Both the position numbers and the translations under genes were made by a program. A stretch of DNA of 64,000 nt from Tetrapyrgos nigripes. Its lineage: Eukaryota > Basidiomycota > Agaricomycetes > Agaricales > Campanellaceae. Location: positions 55,481 through 119,480 of the forward strand of contig JAACJM010000247.1 of the NCBI GenBank assembly GCA_013368315.1, written 5' to 3'. The first letter of the stretch is position 1; each line of letters begins with the position of its first letter. The notes beneath the pieces were generated by a model. The model had not been told where the DNA came from and did no database searches. It saw only the letters and a list, made by a program, of their open reading frames with translations. Below are positions 11,670-23,900 of the stretch, piece by piece.

Positions 11670-12039
11670 ATGCTTAAGGTTAGCCTCAATCTTCTTAACT
11701 AATATTTCTAACGAGAGCTGAACGATCGCTTTTTAGGCCACGCACTGTCGAATTAGGACGACTATGGGAGTACCGGGGATGCATTTGAGACTCTCAATTC
11801 GAGGAGTAGTCGTGACTGGTTTAGTTGTTGCTTTGGGACCCAGGTGCGTTTTTATCGTCTCTTCAAACTCGGCTTGATCTAACTACACCACACAGTAGAT
11901 TTCTCACTCGAGTGGTATCCGCTGAGAATTCTTTCCCTGTACGTTCACACCGTCTCCAGCTCTATCCCTTCGGCTTCATGCGCTGTCTGACGTAAATCTC
12001 TCGCAGCTATCTCTGGCCTGTCTAGGTCAACATGTGTAG
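11670..12039 (+). CDS. Candidate four-exon gene for a 63-residue protein of unknown function
   Basis: Exons at 11670-11678, 11737-11843, 11896-11938 and 12007-12039 join to 192 bases with no internal stop. The three introns are 58, 52 and 68 bases, all GT-AG, the size seen elsewhere in this window. The protein is basic at its start, has a hydrophobic segment GVVVTGLVVALGP around residues 26-38 that could be a membrane or signal segment, and ends in SLACLGQHV. It resembles no family I know. It lies inside the TA-flanked element and diverges from the serine-rich exon. The three consistent introns argue for a real gene; its short length argues for caution. Confidence 0.45.
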
Positions 12040-12513
12040 GATATTGTCAAGGTGTGTCATGTCGGGCTTTGGACAACTCTTGTACTGATTACTTTCTTTC
12101 TAGCTGTAGCCTTTGTTAAGGTGGTTGGTTCATGTGTAGAAGATTGGTATGTTCTTATTGCTGTGCCTTTCTCTCAACGGCATTGTCGCTGGGTCTTCCA
12201 GAGGTTTGACGCTTGGACACCTTGTAGTGTTATATGTATGTACCTACCCTCTGTACTTATCACGTAGTCACGAAATAGAGATTCTTTCCTTGTCTGAATA
12301 CTGCAATCAACAATTGTATCATATAGCAAGTGTATAGCAAGCGTATAGACGTATGGAAAGTACGGATATTGAAGCTGCAAAAGGGCAGGTATATTCTCTA
12401 TACATTGGTATAGAGAGACACCTACCCCCCCTTTTCTATACATCCACGAAGTGTATGGATTGTATACAACCATACTCCCTATACCCTCCTATACGCTGCT
12501 ATACCGCTCCATA

Positions 12514-13185
12514 AACGTGCAAGTTTACTGATGAACGTACTATGAAAAGATAAGAAAAGCTGGCGCAAAAAAGAGCAGCAAATAAAGACGTTGTTGCCTT
12601 CATGGATGGTGAGCGGCGATGAGTAAGTGTGAAGGATGATAGGTGTTGCAGAGCAAGTGCGTTGCAGACCACGCGTTTTTGCGGCAACAGCCGAGTGACC
12701 GGTTACGGTGATCAAATGACACCGGAAACCGGAGGAGCTATTGAACACAGCCACCTCAGCGAAGCCGCCGTTGTAAGAACGAGTCCCTTAAAAGGGCCTC
12801 GTAATGCAAAAATAATGGCAGTGTCGCGCGGAATGTACAAATAGAATACAACGAATAAATTTGGACTTGCTAAAATTTTCCAAGCACTGGCTCGACAGGT
12901 CACCGTTGCTCAAGTGTTATACTGCCTATGGATATGTAGTTGTAATACTACCTGGCCTAGCCTGCATGATTTCATTGATATAAGAAGTATCTAACAGCAA
13001 ATACATAGTACAATTGAGCTTTACAATAGTTTGTCCAACCACTTGTCTTGATCTCAACATTTGTCAAGGACTCGGCTCTTGTCCTCTGATATCTTTTTCA
13101 GTACCTTCCAAGTGCATATATGTACTTGTTCATATGCGTCCAGTGTCTAACGCTTTCCTCGTTTCTCTTTTGTCTTTCTAGTTCA
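12514..13185. repeat. Intergenic with dispersed repeat copy at 12690-12820
   Basis: The block holding GGTGATCAAATGACACCGG and ending ACGAGTCCCTTAAAAGGG-CCTCGTAAT recurs at about 53625-53740. The end motif also recurs in reverse complement at about 45430-45470. The family is non-coding. No gene is supported in the rest of the interval. Confidence 0.5.
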
Positions 13186-13600
13186 TTTGCAATACCTCCA
13201 AGCCTCTCCCCCCCTCTCTCCTTCTTTCAATTATGCTGCTACCAGACCTCAAACGTCATCAAGACCTGCTAATCCAGCCATCTTTGATATTTGGCCAGTG
13301 CAATGTTTCCCGAAAACATCATCCAATCTAATCCATACTGGAGCTGTAGTCGTTGGCAAGATTGGAGATGAGTTCACTTCTTTCAACAATGTCTTCTGAC
13401 ATGTGCTGGATACCCTGGTAATGGGCTGTCTCCAAAATGTTCCTAGTACCTTTGAGCGAACTCCAGTATGCATGTCCAAGGCCATTCAACAAGCACTGCA
13501 CAAGGAGAAACATTGGCTCACAACAACTCAGTTCAATCAGCTTCTCATGCTTCTAGAGCAGAAGGTCATGATGGATATTTATTTGGGTGTCTTCAGGTGA
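13186..13600 (+). other. Weak coding-like segment, not recognised
   Basis: Two adjacent open stretches in the same direction, separated by one stop near 13399, encode GAVVVGKIGDEFTSF and then a helix-like part with KAIQQALHKEKHWLTTTQF. They could be a decayed exon of an unknown protein. No domain, start or splice pattern was recognised. Confidence 0.2.
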
Positions 13601-14584
13601 GGATGAGAACAATAGAAAGAATCGGGTCAGGATGAAATTGGGTATACCCATTCCAATTACAGAGCACAAGTATCTCAGCTTTGACTAGATAGAATTGTAA
13701 TGTTGGAAAAGTCTGTTTTACCTTGAGTGGAACTGTAAGGTATCTGAATGTCCTTAATCCCTTACACTGGGGGTTATTTCCAGTTGAGGTATGTTAAGAT
13801 ATGTTAAGGCATCTCAAGGTCTTAAAGCTCTTAAGGCCTCTTGCAGTGTATTGTAAGGTCTCGTAAGCATAGAGTGATTTCAAGGCCAAAACCTGAAAAA
13901 TATATACGACACTGTATGTATAATTTGGTATCTGCCGCTCTTAGACTTGGTCTACTGCATTTACTTACCCTGTACACTTTCGTATCTGCCGCTTTTAGGA
14001 ATACAGTGGTGTTACTATATGTATCATTGTTGACTGTCAGTGACCTTAGGTTAGTTGCATAGATGTAGGTATGACAGGTAAGGGAAAAGGCTAGATAGAG
14101 GCAATGATTCATAAGCAGACTCGTCATCGCATGGAGCAATCAACTGCATTTGTCGCATGTACACCACCTCTATGTTGAGAACCTAGTGCCCTTAACAATT
14201 TTTTTTGTGCATGGTTCACGGTGTAGACTCCTTGCCAAATATGGTGCTATTTGGACGACTCACTTCCTTCCTTTCAACCACCACTCAAACCTTGACTCCA
14301 CCACCACTACAACTCAAACTGGGACCAAACTTCCCCCTCTAGCATACAGGCAGCTCCTCTCACCCTACAAGGATGCATTTTGGATGGAAATAGTTGGTAT
14401 TTAGTGTGGAGGAGCATATGGGTCTTGGATGGAGGACATAGGTCACTGATTGGTCACTGAATTCTAGATAAGTAGTCTGTTCTGGCTTGCTTTTTTTACT
14501 CACTTAATAGAGTCTTTCGAGGTCTTCTTGAGAAGACAAGCTGCTGTATAACATGTATTTTGTACCTGTAGCGTGTACATACAA
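13601..14584. other. Intergenic, no supported gene
   Basis: From about 13780 to 13860 there are short repeats of TTAAGGCATCTCAAGG, AAGGTATGTTAAG and similar words. Two copies of GTATCTGCCGCT (about 13928 and 13982) flank a short segment. A reading frame at 14150-14403 resembles no known protein. Confidence 0.4.
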
Positions 14585-15868
14585 TCAATAAACCTGTTTT
14601 GAAACTTTACAAATCCTCTGAGTCTTCGGCTCTCGACCCCTGGTTCCTCCTGGAGCCGTTATTCTCTTCCTATCGCCCTGCTGGCCTTCTCCATTGCCCT
14701 GGTCCCTTCTGGCATCATTTTGTTGCCCACTACCATCCTGGTCACTTTCCGAGTCATTTCTCCCTTCCCTATTCTCCTCCTGGCTGTCTCCAGAGTTCTG
14801 GTCCCTTCTGGCATTGCTGTCCCACCCCTCGTTCTGCTCTACCAGTGCAGCTTCTTGCTCTTCCTCTTCGTCATGGCATCTTGGGTGCTCTTTTCAGAGG
14901 TATCCTCATGCTTGGCCTGCACGCCTGCAAGGCTACTCTTCATCTTTGGAAAGAAGACTGTGTCCCAAGAGCAGAAGATATTCATGACACTCTTTTTGTG
15001 TCCATGGAGTCCTGTTAGCAAATAGTTGAGGTATGTGTTGAAGTCTTTTTGCCAGTTTATTGATGAAATTTTTCCAGTTGTTTGGAATTCATGATCCACT
15101 GATAATGCGTACCTAGCCTATTTTTGTGTTAGCTCAATTTTGTACAGCACCATATGATATACTTACAGCCACTGTGCTCATGGCAATAGTGCCTGGGGTA
15201 ATGTGAGTCAGACCCCATTTTTTTGCTTTCCACAGTATTTGGTCTATTTATCTGTTTTGAGACTCGTTACTGATCCTTTTCTGAATGCAATAGCAGCAAA
15301 TGTCTGTAATGAAGCCAGGTCAGTGGGGTTAGTCTTTTTTCTTCAGCAGTTGTCTTGACACATGTGGAATAAATAGGGACTAAGGAAAATCTTGTCTTTA
15401 TCCATCTTTCCAACATAATCCTTATGAAGAATCTCAACCACCCACTCATCATAGCGTCCTTTGTCTTCAATATATCCAATTCGCTTCTTCGACTTCTCAT
15501 GACCAGAGGGTGTGAAGTCAATGTCTGACAGGTCAAAAATGCTTTGTCCACATTGTGCATGGACACAGTGGAGGGCAGAGCTCTGTTCTTCGCCCATATG
15601 TAAGTGAAAGTTTTGTGTATGAGTCATCAGTATGAAACTAGTTAGAGAAGCTACTCACCATTGTTCGAAATGCATGGCCTTGAAATACACCACCCCTCAT
15701 GCTCGCACGCAAGAGGTCAAGCTGTATTTCATCTTCTTCAGATTTGAATCGACTCAAAGGATTGTAGGACTCGTTAACCTCTGCTTCAAAGATGTCGTCT
15801 TCCTTCTTGAGCCACGGCATCTTCATGATAGTGAACTTGTGGGCAATCCTTTCCACCTCTGCCGTCAT
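14585..15868 (-). CDS. Hypothetical basidiomycete protein, multi-exon, with a probable frameshift in its tail
   Basis: The start codon is at 15868. Exon 1 runs to about 15661, where AATG is followed by donor GTGAGT. Exon 2 encodes HCVHAQCGQSIFDL and DKGRYDEWVVEIL and ends near SPYLFH. A third short exon encodes WGLTHITPGTIAMSTV. The fourth contains DFNTYLNYLLTGLHG and NIFCSWDTVFFP. This order of blocks, including the ITPG segment and the final W-D-x-VFFP, is a pattern I recall from uncharacterised basidiomycete proteins. After about 14885 the frame stops, but the next frame continues for about 100 residues as an acidic, glutamine- and asparagine-rich tail to 14585. That implies a one-base shift. 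No function is known to me. Such genes are often found among transposons. Confidence 0.5.
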
Positions 15869-15913
15869 GTCTTTCTCTTTACTTCTGGGGTGCTTTCACT
15901 GTCACTGGGTGCA

Positions 15914-16503
15914 AATACTTGTAAATACACTGTCATACTGTGATATTACTGAAGACTTACTCAGTGCCACTCAGTTTGTAAATCCTCATGTATTGTGGGA
16001 GTATTACATGAAAGCTAAAATTTCAGAACAATTCCATAAGGTTTCTGGAAGTCAGGATGTATTACTGGAGTCTTTCTATGTGACATCCTGTCACAGTAAT
16101 ACATACTATAATACCATTGAAATTTACAGAAATATTTCAGTGTGACATGTAATCACAGTATGTCATGGAGTAATACAGCCTAGATTTACAGAGGACATAC
16201 ACAGGTGCAAAAACCATAAATATGCTGTCATACAGTGATATTACTGAAGACTTACTCAGTGCCACTCAGGTTGTAAATTCCCATGTATTATGGGAGTATT
16301 ATAGGAAAGTAAAAATTCGACAACAATTCCATAAAGTTTCTGTATGTCAAGGTGTATTACTGGGATCATTCTATGTGGAATGAAGTCACAGTAATGCATA
16401 CTATAATACTATTGAGATAGACAGAAACATTTTGATGTGACACATGGTCACAGTATGTCATATAGTGATACAGCCAGGATTTACAGAAGACTTATGAGAT
16501 CAA
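15914..16503. repeat. Tandem duplication, period 295 bp
   Basis: The string TGATATTACTGAAGACTTAC occurs at 15941 and again at 16236, and the two following segments stay similar for the whole period. Each copy contains internal inverted motifs such as TCACAGTAATACATACTATA and CACAGTATGTCAT. Confidence 0.9.
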
Positions 16504-17004
16504 AAGCTCTTGTAAATCACTGTCAATAGTGAGTGCATTTATGATAGATTTACTGAGTGACAGGATGGTCATGGAAATGCTTAAATAAGATCAGGTGTAT
16601 TACAGGAGCTTTACCAAACCCAAAACATTGGCATGGAATCTTATAATTTTACAGAAAAGTCATACATCAGGATAGAGGACATATAATATCCTGGGTATCC
16701 TAATAGGTTTAAAGGGATACACCTGTAAGTCAAGGAGAATTGTTTTTGAATTTATTGGAAGGTAGATAATTTGTAAATCCTGCAAAAATCTTGGAGACTT
16801 ACAAGAGATATATAGGAGGTGGTAAAATCAAGGAATGATAGCATAAAAGTAGGTGTTTTACTATATAATTATAACAATGAATGTCAAATTAAGAAATAAA
16901 TAGATAGATTTTGGAATGAAAGAGGAAATAACAGTCTACTCAGTTGTAAATGATTTGTGAAGGGAAAAATGGTGAGGGAGTTGAGAGAGAGTGAAGGACT
17001 TGGG
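16504..17004. other. AT-rich intergenic sequence
   Basis: No gene or structured repeat is seen before the minisatellite starts. Confidence 0.4.
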
Positions 17005-17696
17005 AAGGCTTTGTGAAGGCCCTCATACTCATGACTCACGATGGGTTCCTGAAGGATAGGTTCCTGAAGGTTTTGTGAGTGACTCATGAAGGACTCGTGA
17101 AGGACTCATGAGGGGTTTATGAAGGTTTGGTGAGTGACTCATGAAGGACTTGTGAAGGACTTGTGAATGATTCATGAAGAAGCACTTGTGAAGCACTTGT
17201 GAAACACGGTTTGTGAAGGACTCATGAGAGTGACTTGTGAAAGGCTCATGAAGGGTTCATGAAGGTTTGGTGAGTGACTCATAAAGGACTTATGAAGGAC
17301 TTGTGAAGGACTTGTGAAGGGTTCATGAAGGGTTTGTGAAGGACTTGTGAAGGACTTGTGAAGGACTCATGAAGAACTTGTGAAAGACTCATGAAGGGTA
17401 CATCAAGGTTTCATGAGTGACTCATGAAGGGCTCATGAAGGACTTGTGAAGGGTTCATGAAGGTTTGGTGAGTGACTCATGAAGGACTCAGGAAGGACTC
17501 GTGACAGACTCGTGAAGGGTTCATAAAGGTTTGGTGAGTGACTCATGAAGGACTTGTGAAGTACTTGTGAAGGGTTCATGAAGGTTTCATGAGTGACTCA
17601 TGAAGGACTTGTGAAGGACTCATGAAGGACTCATGAAAGACTCATGAAGGGTTCATGAATGTTTGGTGAGTGACTCATGAAGGACTCGTGAATAGA
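17005..17696. repeat. Minisatellite of ACTCATGAAGG / ACTTGTGAAGG units
   Basis: About 690 bp consist of an irregular string of 11-bp modules of the form GACTCATGAAG, GACTTGTGAAG, GGTTCATGAAG and GGTTTGGTGAGT. Larger blocks, about 100-120 bp, begin with GGTTTGGTGAGTGACTC. The array stops exactly where the old Ty3/Gypsy coding sequence begins. Confidence 0.95.
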
Positions 17697-17703
17697 ATGT
17701 ATT

Positions 17704-18789
17704 ATGGATAATGGATCACAGATCATCTCCATGGACACCAGACTAGCTATGTGTCCTCATTTAACTTGGGATCCAGACGTAGTTATTCACATGGAGAGTG
17801 GTAACGGTGCCATTACACCTACCAGAGGCCTAGCGAGAAATGTCAGCTGTCGCTTTGGTAACTTAAAAATTTTCTTACAAATTCATATCATGGACAATTG
17901 TCCTTATGAAGTACTTATGGGTAGACTGTTCGATGTCTTGTGTGAGACGACAGTACAGAACATGTGAGATGGGAACCAGTTCATCATGCTACATGATCTG
18001 AACTCCAATTGCAGGTGTACAATACCTACGTATCCCAGAGGTCAGAAGCCACAAATTCTACCTCCACCAGAAGAGAAGTTCATAGATGCTGAAACTGGGG
18101 AAGAAGTACCTGTATCTGCTAGACAGAATGATGATGATGAAGAGAAAGATGAAGCTAAAGAAGCAGACCAAGAATCCTCAAAATTTCAAGGGTCCTTGAT
18201 GAACTGTTAGAATTACAGGGAGAGGTGGCCCTGTCCTTTGATTATAATGATAAAGGAGAGATATTAATTAGAGGATTCTCCACAGCTAGAAACAGGAGTT
18301 TCACAAAGGAAGAATTAACAGAAGCATATGTTTATGCTTCTATGGATGATATAAAGAAGGATAAGAAAGCAAGTGTCCTGCTTCAACAGTATAAAGCTCA
18401 GAAAGGAGTTAAGAATCCCACTGTAGTCAATGCTAACATATTCAGAGCTCAAGCATCATCCCCGAACTGTGATGCAGAAAATAGGCAACCTAGTGGGGCA
18501 ACAGATGAGGATGATCCTGATGTTAAGAGTGCTTTTGGGAGATATAAACCTGTAGCACTTAAAGTGAAGCTGGTCAAAACAGAGTTACCATCTGAATACC
18601 GGATTACAAGGAATATCATGGGAGATCCACTAAAGGATATACTGAAGTTACCTACTAATCCACCAGAGTTCACCCCTGGCAAGCATTATACTGAAGAAAG
18701 GAAGAAAGTAATTGATGAGAATCACCCAGAAGAGCAAAAACTTATGCACATATTTATGAAGTTGCAGGAGTTAGGATTCAGTTGGAAGA
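17704..18789 (+). pseudogene. Ty3/Gypsy aspartic protease and connector fragment
   Basis: The first part (17704-17967) has NGSQIISMD at the protease active-site position, where the usual DSGS or DGGS motif is altered, followed by HMESGNG and VLMGRLFDVL, the flap and C-terminal parts of retropepsins. A stop at 17965 interrupts it. The second part (18225-18789) is a connector rich in lysine and glutamate with RYKPVALKVK, ITRNIMGDPL and PEFTPGKHYTEERKKVI, which precedes the reverse transcriptase in this element type. The frame is cut by the chromovirus at 18790 and resumes at 25159. Confidence 0.75.
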
Positions 18790-19277
18790 TGTCGTAAAGA
18801 GCGGACATAATATCTTTTCCCTTGATTACTCATCTATTTGGCTACAGACTCTCAAGTATACAAATCCTAGTTATTACTTTCGTATGTTTTCCTTTCGCTT
18901 TCCTTGCTTGATATGCATGTCTCTCTTAATGAAGTCCTTGCTTACTCCACATGCATTCCTCATGTTCCTTTATTAATTTGGTACGGTAGACACTAGGTTT
19001 CTTTGCTACTTTCATGCGGTAGACAGTATGGCTTCGGGCTGGTTTCCCTTCAGGTTTACACAAGGCATACGTGCAGCCTACAGCACGCTTTTCATTTACT
19101 AGACAATAGGATACTATTTAAACTCTGTAGATACTCACCTAGTCTTCAGCTTGACCTCTTGGTCTCTGACGACTAGGTTCGTGTTTGTATTCGATACTTT
19201 ATTCTAATCTGACTAACTTGGTCTCTGACGACTAGTTCTCACGCTCTCCGCTTGCTTCGCTTAAGGTCTTTAAGACA
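18790..19277 (+). repeat. 5' LTR of the chromovirus
   Basis: 488 bp with short inverted ends TGTC and GACA. It should carry the promoter of the element. It keeps CpG at 19170-19171, 19249-19250 and 19258-19259 where the 3' copy has CpA or TpG. No clear tRNA primer site was identified directly after it. Confidence 0.97.
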
Positions 19278-19809
19278 TTAGGTCAAGCTCTCACACCGTA
19301 TCACCCTGATAGCAACTGAAGCTATCACTGTGACCCGCTATCAGACAAGTTCCATACTCTCCCTTTCCATTCCGTGCAAGTGTCGTTCCAGCCTTGGTAT
19401 TCGATTTCGTATCGATACCAGTTCGAGCACTCGATTTCGTATCGGTGCTCTCCCGTAGCGAATTCGGTTCGGTACGGCGTCCCTTGAGTACATAGAGGAA
19501 CCGGTCAGCCTAGGCGACCCACCTGTAGAGAACCCAGTCAACACAGACGACCCACTGGTAGAGAACCCAGTCAACACAGACGACCCACCGGTAGAGAACC
19601 CCCTACCGCCATACACTTGCGTAGGCAAGTTCCACGCCTTCAATCTTCTCGATCAAACCCACGTATCCTTTCCGTCAGCCCCAAACTTCTTCGAAGCCCG
19701 AGATTGTAACCAACAGCCTTGCCCTAACGCCACGCGATTATCCATATCAGTCCCTCGATATTGGCCCACTGACAAACGACTCCTTATTCCCACTCGCCGA
19801 ATCATTTCC
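19278..19809 (+). other. Chromovirus leader with a 33-bp tandem repeat
   Basis: From about 19516 to 19600 there are two and a half copies of a 33-bp unit with GTAGAGAACCCAGTCAACAC. At 19405-19450 the motif TCGATTTCGTATCG appears twice. Primer-binding and packaging sites would be expected here but were not recognised. Confidence 0.6.
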
Positions 19810-20989
19810 ATGGCAGACCTACAGAACCTCCTGACCCAGTTGGCACAGAACCAACAATGACTTCAAGACCAGTTGTCGCAGTTGACGCAGGTCATTAACA
19901 CTACAGCTACAAACCCAGTCCCAGTACCCGGGACACCCAGAATCAGTGTCGCAAGAGAATCCGAGAAGTCTAGTGTTGCTAAACCAGAACCCTTCACAGG
20001 GAAGTCGTCTGACGTACGCCGCTTCTTGTCCTTCTTCAAGAACTGGGCCTACAAACAGAAGGACATAGATGATGAAAAGAAGTCGATCGCTACAGCTCTA
20101 TCTTATCTACAAGGGGAAGCTGCTGAATGGGCGGTTCGATTCACAGAGCAGATAGCCGAAGCGCAGAAGACAAACTCTATAGTAGAATTTCTGTGGGAAG
20201 GAAGGTGGGATAATTTTGAAGAAGAGTTTAAGACCCGGTTCGGTTCTATGGATGAGGAAGGAGAAGCACGAAAGAAGATCAAGAAGTTGGTGCAGGGGAA
20301 GCAATCTGTGGCACAGTATGCCCAGGTATTCCAGGACTTGGGAGCGAGGACTGGATTCTCGGATACAGATCTGATGGAGAGATTTATAAACGGGTTGAAG
20401 GAAAACATCAGGATGCACATGGTGAGCATCACCCTGGGACAGGGAAAACTGAAGAAACTAGCGGAAGCTGTGAAGAGAGCATGTACCATCGATATCGAAT
20501 TACATGACCCCAGCCTGAACCTGCGAGGTTCAGGATCGAGCTCTGCCGATCCAGATGCGATGCAGATCGACGCTACTCGATCTGGGAACGGGAAAAGCCG
20601 AGAGGAGTTCACACAGAAGATGAGAGGGCGATGTTATCGATGTGGATCTACGGATCACATCAAGACTGCATGCAGAATGAAGGAGGAAAAATGTCGGTAT
20701 TGCGTGAGAACAGGACATGTAGAAAGAGTATGCATGGATAGGTTCATGGGGTTCGAGAAGGGAAGGGGTAACCGAGCACGTGGAAAAGGAGACATACAAC
20801 GAGTAGCAGCCACGAGGGAGTTCTCTTTGTTTGATGACGTCCCAGCAACGCCAAACCCCACCTCCTATTCCCCCTAGAAACCCTGAAAGGGAATTCGCGA
20901 GCCAGATCAACGCAATGAAGGAAGTGATGGCACAGCAGAATGCGATTCTGGCGGCGTTTATGAGGCAGAAGAAGGAGGAGGATTTTTAA
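19810..20989 (+). pseudogene. Chromovirus Gag (capsid and nucleocapsid)
   Basis: Gag forms the particle and binds the RNA. Reading starts at ATG 19810 and meets a TGA at 19858-19860 after 16 codons. The rest of the capsid is open from there: KPEPFTGKSSDVRRFLSFFK is the N-terminal capsid part, followed by the WDNFEEEFKTRFG and FINGLKENIR segments of retrotransposon gag domains. Two zinc knuckles CYRCGSTDHIKTAC and CRYCVRTGHVERVC fit C-x2-C-x4-H-x4-C. Near 20838 the frame must change by one base to continue through PPPIPPRNPEREF to a stop at 20987-20989. The nonsense codon is consistent with an original CGA. Confidence 0.9.
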
Positions 20990-20991
20990 AA

Positions 20992-23900
20992 GTGGTGCCT
21001 GAGAAAGCTGCAGACAGCGCACCAAAAGGATTATTTTCGGACTTTTCGTTCTCTTCTCGATATGATTCTGTAGGCTCGTGTAAATTAAGTTCAATTCTGG
21101 CAGTTGAATCAAGTTCTTCACATTTCCAAGCCCCAGTAACCATAAGCGGAAGAAATAGAAGCCTGAATATTGCGGCAATGATAGATAGTGGAGCAACGGC
21201 ACTGTTTATTGGAGAGGATTTCGTAAAAAGAAATCGTATTCGAACCTTTCCATTGAAGAGATCGATTGAAGTATTTAACATAGACGGGACCGAAAACAAA
21301 GCCGGAAAAATAGAGAGATGTGCGAGATTAAAACTAAAAGTAGATGAATGGGAAGACTGGGTAGATCTTTTAGTAACAGATCTGGGAGGGGAAGACGTAA
21401 TTTTGGGATTACCATGGCTGTGTCAGGTGAACCCCGATATAGACTGGAAGAAACGAGAGCTGGAGGCTAAGAAAGTGGAAGTAAACAGTAGTGAGACAAA
21501 GGGCGATGTAGAAGAAGAAAAAGAAGTAGTTCCAACGCCGGTTCATATTAAGGCTAACCGAGCTCTGAGGAGGAAGTGGAAGAAAGAAGGAGTCATCGAG
21601 GAGTTACAGGAGGAAGTGTGGTGTGCGGCAGGATATACTTACTCCCGGGCGATAGCGGAAGAACAGACGAAGCAGAAGAAGGAGAGAACGTTCAAGGAGA
21701 TGGTTCCACCTCAGTATAGAGAACATGCGTCGGTATTCTCCGAGAAAGAATCAGAACGACTACCGGTTCATAAACCTTGGGACCATGCAATCGAACTAGT
21801 CCCAGGGGCCCCCTCTACGATCCGGACAAAAGTCTACCCGATGTCGGTTAACGAACAACAAGAGTTGGAACGATTCCTAGAAGAGAATTTGAGGAAAGGT
21901 TACATTGTCCCTTCAAAGTCTCCGATAGCGTCCCCAGTCTTCTTTATCAAAAAGAAGGATGGAAAACTGCAATTCGTTCAGGACTATCGTAGGTTGAATG
22001 AGTACACCGTTCAAAATCGATATCTGTTACCGTTAGTCCAAGATATCATTGGAAGACTACAGGATGCTCGATATTTCACCAAGTTCGATGTACGATGGGG
22101 CTACAATAATATTCGGATCAAGGAGGGAGACGAATGGAAAGCCGCATTTGCCACGAATCGGGGGCTCTATGAACCTCAAGTCATGTTCTTCGGATTAACC
22201 AACTCTCTGGCCACATTTCAGACGCTGATGAACAATATCTTCGGAGACTTAATTACGGCAGGAAAGGTTGTGGTGTACCTGGATGATATTTTGATATTCT
22301 CCTGAACCCTGGAAGGACATCGAGAAGTAGTCCAAGAAGTATTAAAGCGTCTCAAACAACACGACCTGTATCTGAGACCGGAGAAGTGCGAATTTGAGAA
22401 GAGAGAGATCGAGTATTTAGGGTTGGTGATCGGAGAAGGAAGGGTGGGAATGGACCCTGCAAAAGTAAAAGCAGTGCGAGAATGGCCGACACCCAAGAAT
22501 CTGAAAGAAGTACGAGGATTCTTAGGATTCAGTAACTTTTATAGAAGGTTCATTAAGGACTTCTCTAAGATCACTAGGCCATTACATGACTTGACGAAGA
22601 AGGGAGCACCATTCATTTGGAAGGACGCACAACAACAGGCCTTCGAGAAACTCAAAATACGATTCACGACAGCGCCTATTCTTATTATGTGGAGGCCAGA
22701 TAGACCAACGAGGGTGGAAGTGGATGCATCAGGTTATGCAACGGGAGGAGTGTTGTTACAGCAATTGGAAGATGGACAATGGCACCCGGTAGCTTTCCGA
22801 TCAGCTTCCATGGATGAGGCACAGCGAAACTATCAGATCTATGATCGGGAAATGTTGGCCATCATTGAGGCATTACAAGAGTGGCGACATTATTTGGAGG
22901 GACTCCCTGAGCCTTTTGAGATTATCACCGATCATGAGAACCTTACGTTCTGGAAGACGGCTCAGGACCTTAGCCGCAGACAAGCGCGATGGGCCCTATC
23001 ATTGTCCAGGTTCCACTTTATTCTCACACACAAAGCAGGAAAAAGGAATGTCCAGGCAGATGCATTATCTAGATTTTTAATGCATCAACCTAGTGACAGT
23101 GAGGATAATCAACAACAGACAGTCTTAAAACCCCATCATTTCGCCAAGATCGCAGCTACCAGACTCGAGAACCCTTTAGAAGAGAGGATTAAGAGAGCAA
23201 CGGAGAAGGAAGCACAAGTAGTGGAAGGATTAAAAGCACTAAGAAAGGGAGGGCTGAAAAGATTGGCAGATGGAGTAGCGGAATGGGAAGAAGATGATGG
23301 GTTGGTGTATTATAAGGGGAGGGTATACGTCCCACCAGATCCAGAAATCTGAAAAGAAGTGCTGTTACAGTGTCACGATAGTCCGACGGCTGGACATGGG
23401 GGGGTGCGAAGTACACTGGACTTGGTGAGCACACATTACTGGTGGCCCACCATGAGGTCTTTTGTGGAGAAATACGTGGAGGGATGTGACCGTTGCGCCC
23501 GAAAGAAGTTACCCAGACATCCGAGAGCAGTAACGCAACCAGTGGAGGTTCCGGAAGGACCTTGGGAAACGGTTGGAGTGGATCTCATCACACAACTACC
23601 GGACTCAGAGGGGTTTGATGCTATCCTTGTCTGTACCGATCATTTCGGGAAAGAAGTCCATACCATAGCCTGTAACTCCAACATCACAAACGAAGGAGTA
23701 ATGGACATCTATTACCGAGAAATTTTCAGGTTGCATGGACTCCCATTACGGATGATTTCAGACAGAGGGCCTCAATTCGCAGCTGCTATCATGCAGCTTC
23801 TACTAAAGTGGCTGGGAATTGAGTCGAACATGACATCGGGATATCATCCGCAAGCCAATGGACAGACAGAGAGGGCGAACCAGGAAGTTGAAAAATATTT

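Larger units (their letters stand above)
11065..12511. mobile_element. TA-flanked element with TATAG-rich subterminal repeats, carrying a candidate small gene
   Basis: The left end TGGAGCGTATAGAAGTATAG and the right end, read on the opposite strand (TGGAGCGGTATAGCAGCGTA), are similar. Both are flanked by TA at 11063-11064 and 12512-12513. Multiple TATAG words crowd the first and last 150-200 bp. This resembles the subterminal repeats of cut-and-paste DNA transposons. No transposase was recognised. The terminal identity is short, so mobility is an inference. Confidence 0.5.

Noticed and set aside
14599..15025. Plus-strand frames rich in proline, serine and leucine
   Set aside because: They lie opposite the minus-strand acidic, glutamine-rich tail of the hypothetical gene, which has the better splice and domain context.
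17005..17696. CRISPR-like array or coding repeat protein
   Set aside because: The 11-bp modules have no spacers, and stops occur in all frames across the array.
19341..19643. Minus-strand frame with repeats of GSSVLTGFST type
   Set aside because: It is the reverse of the 33-bp leader repeat of the chromovirus and has no independent support.
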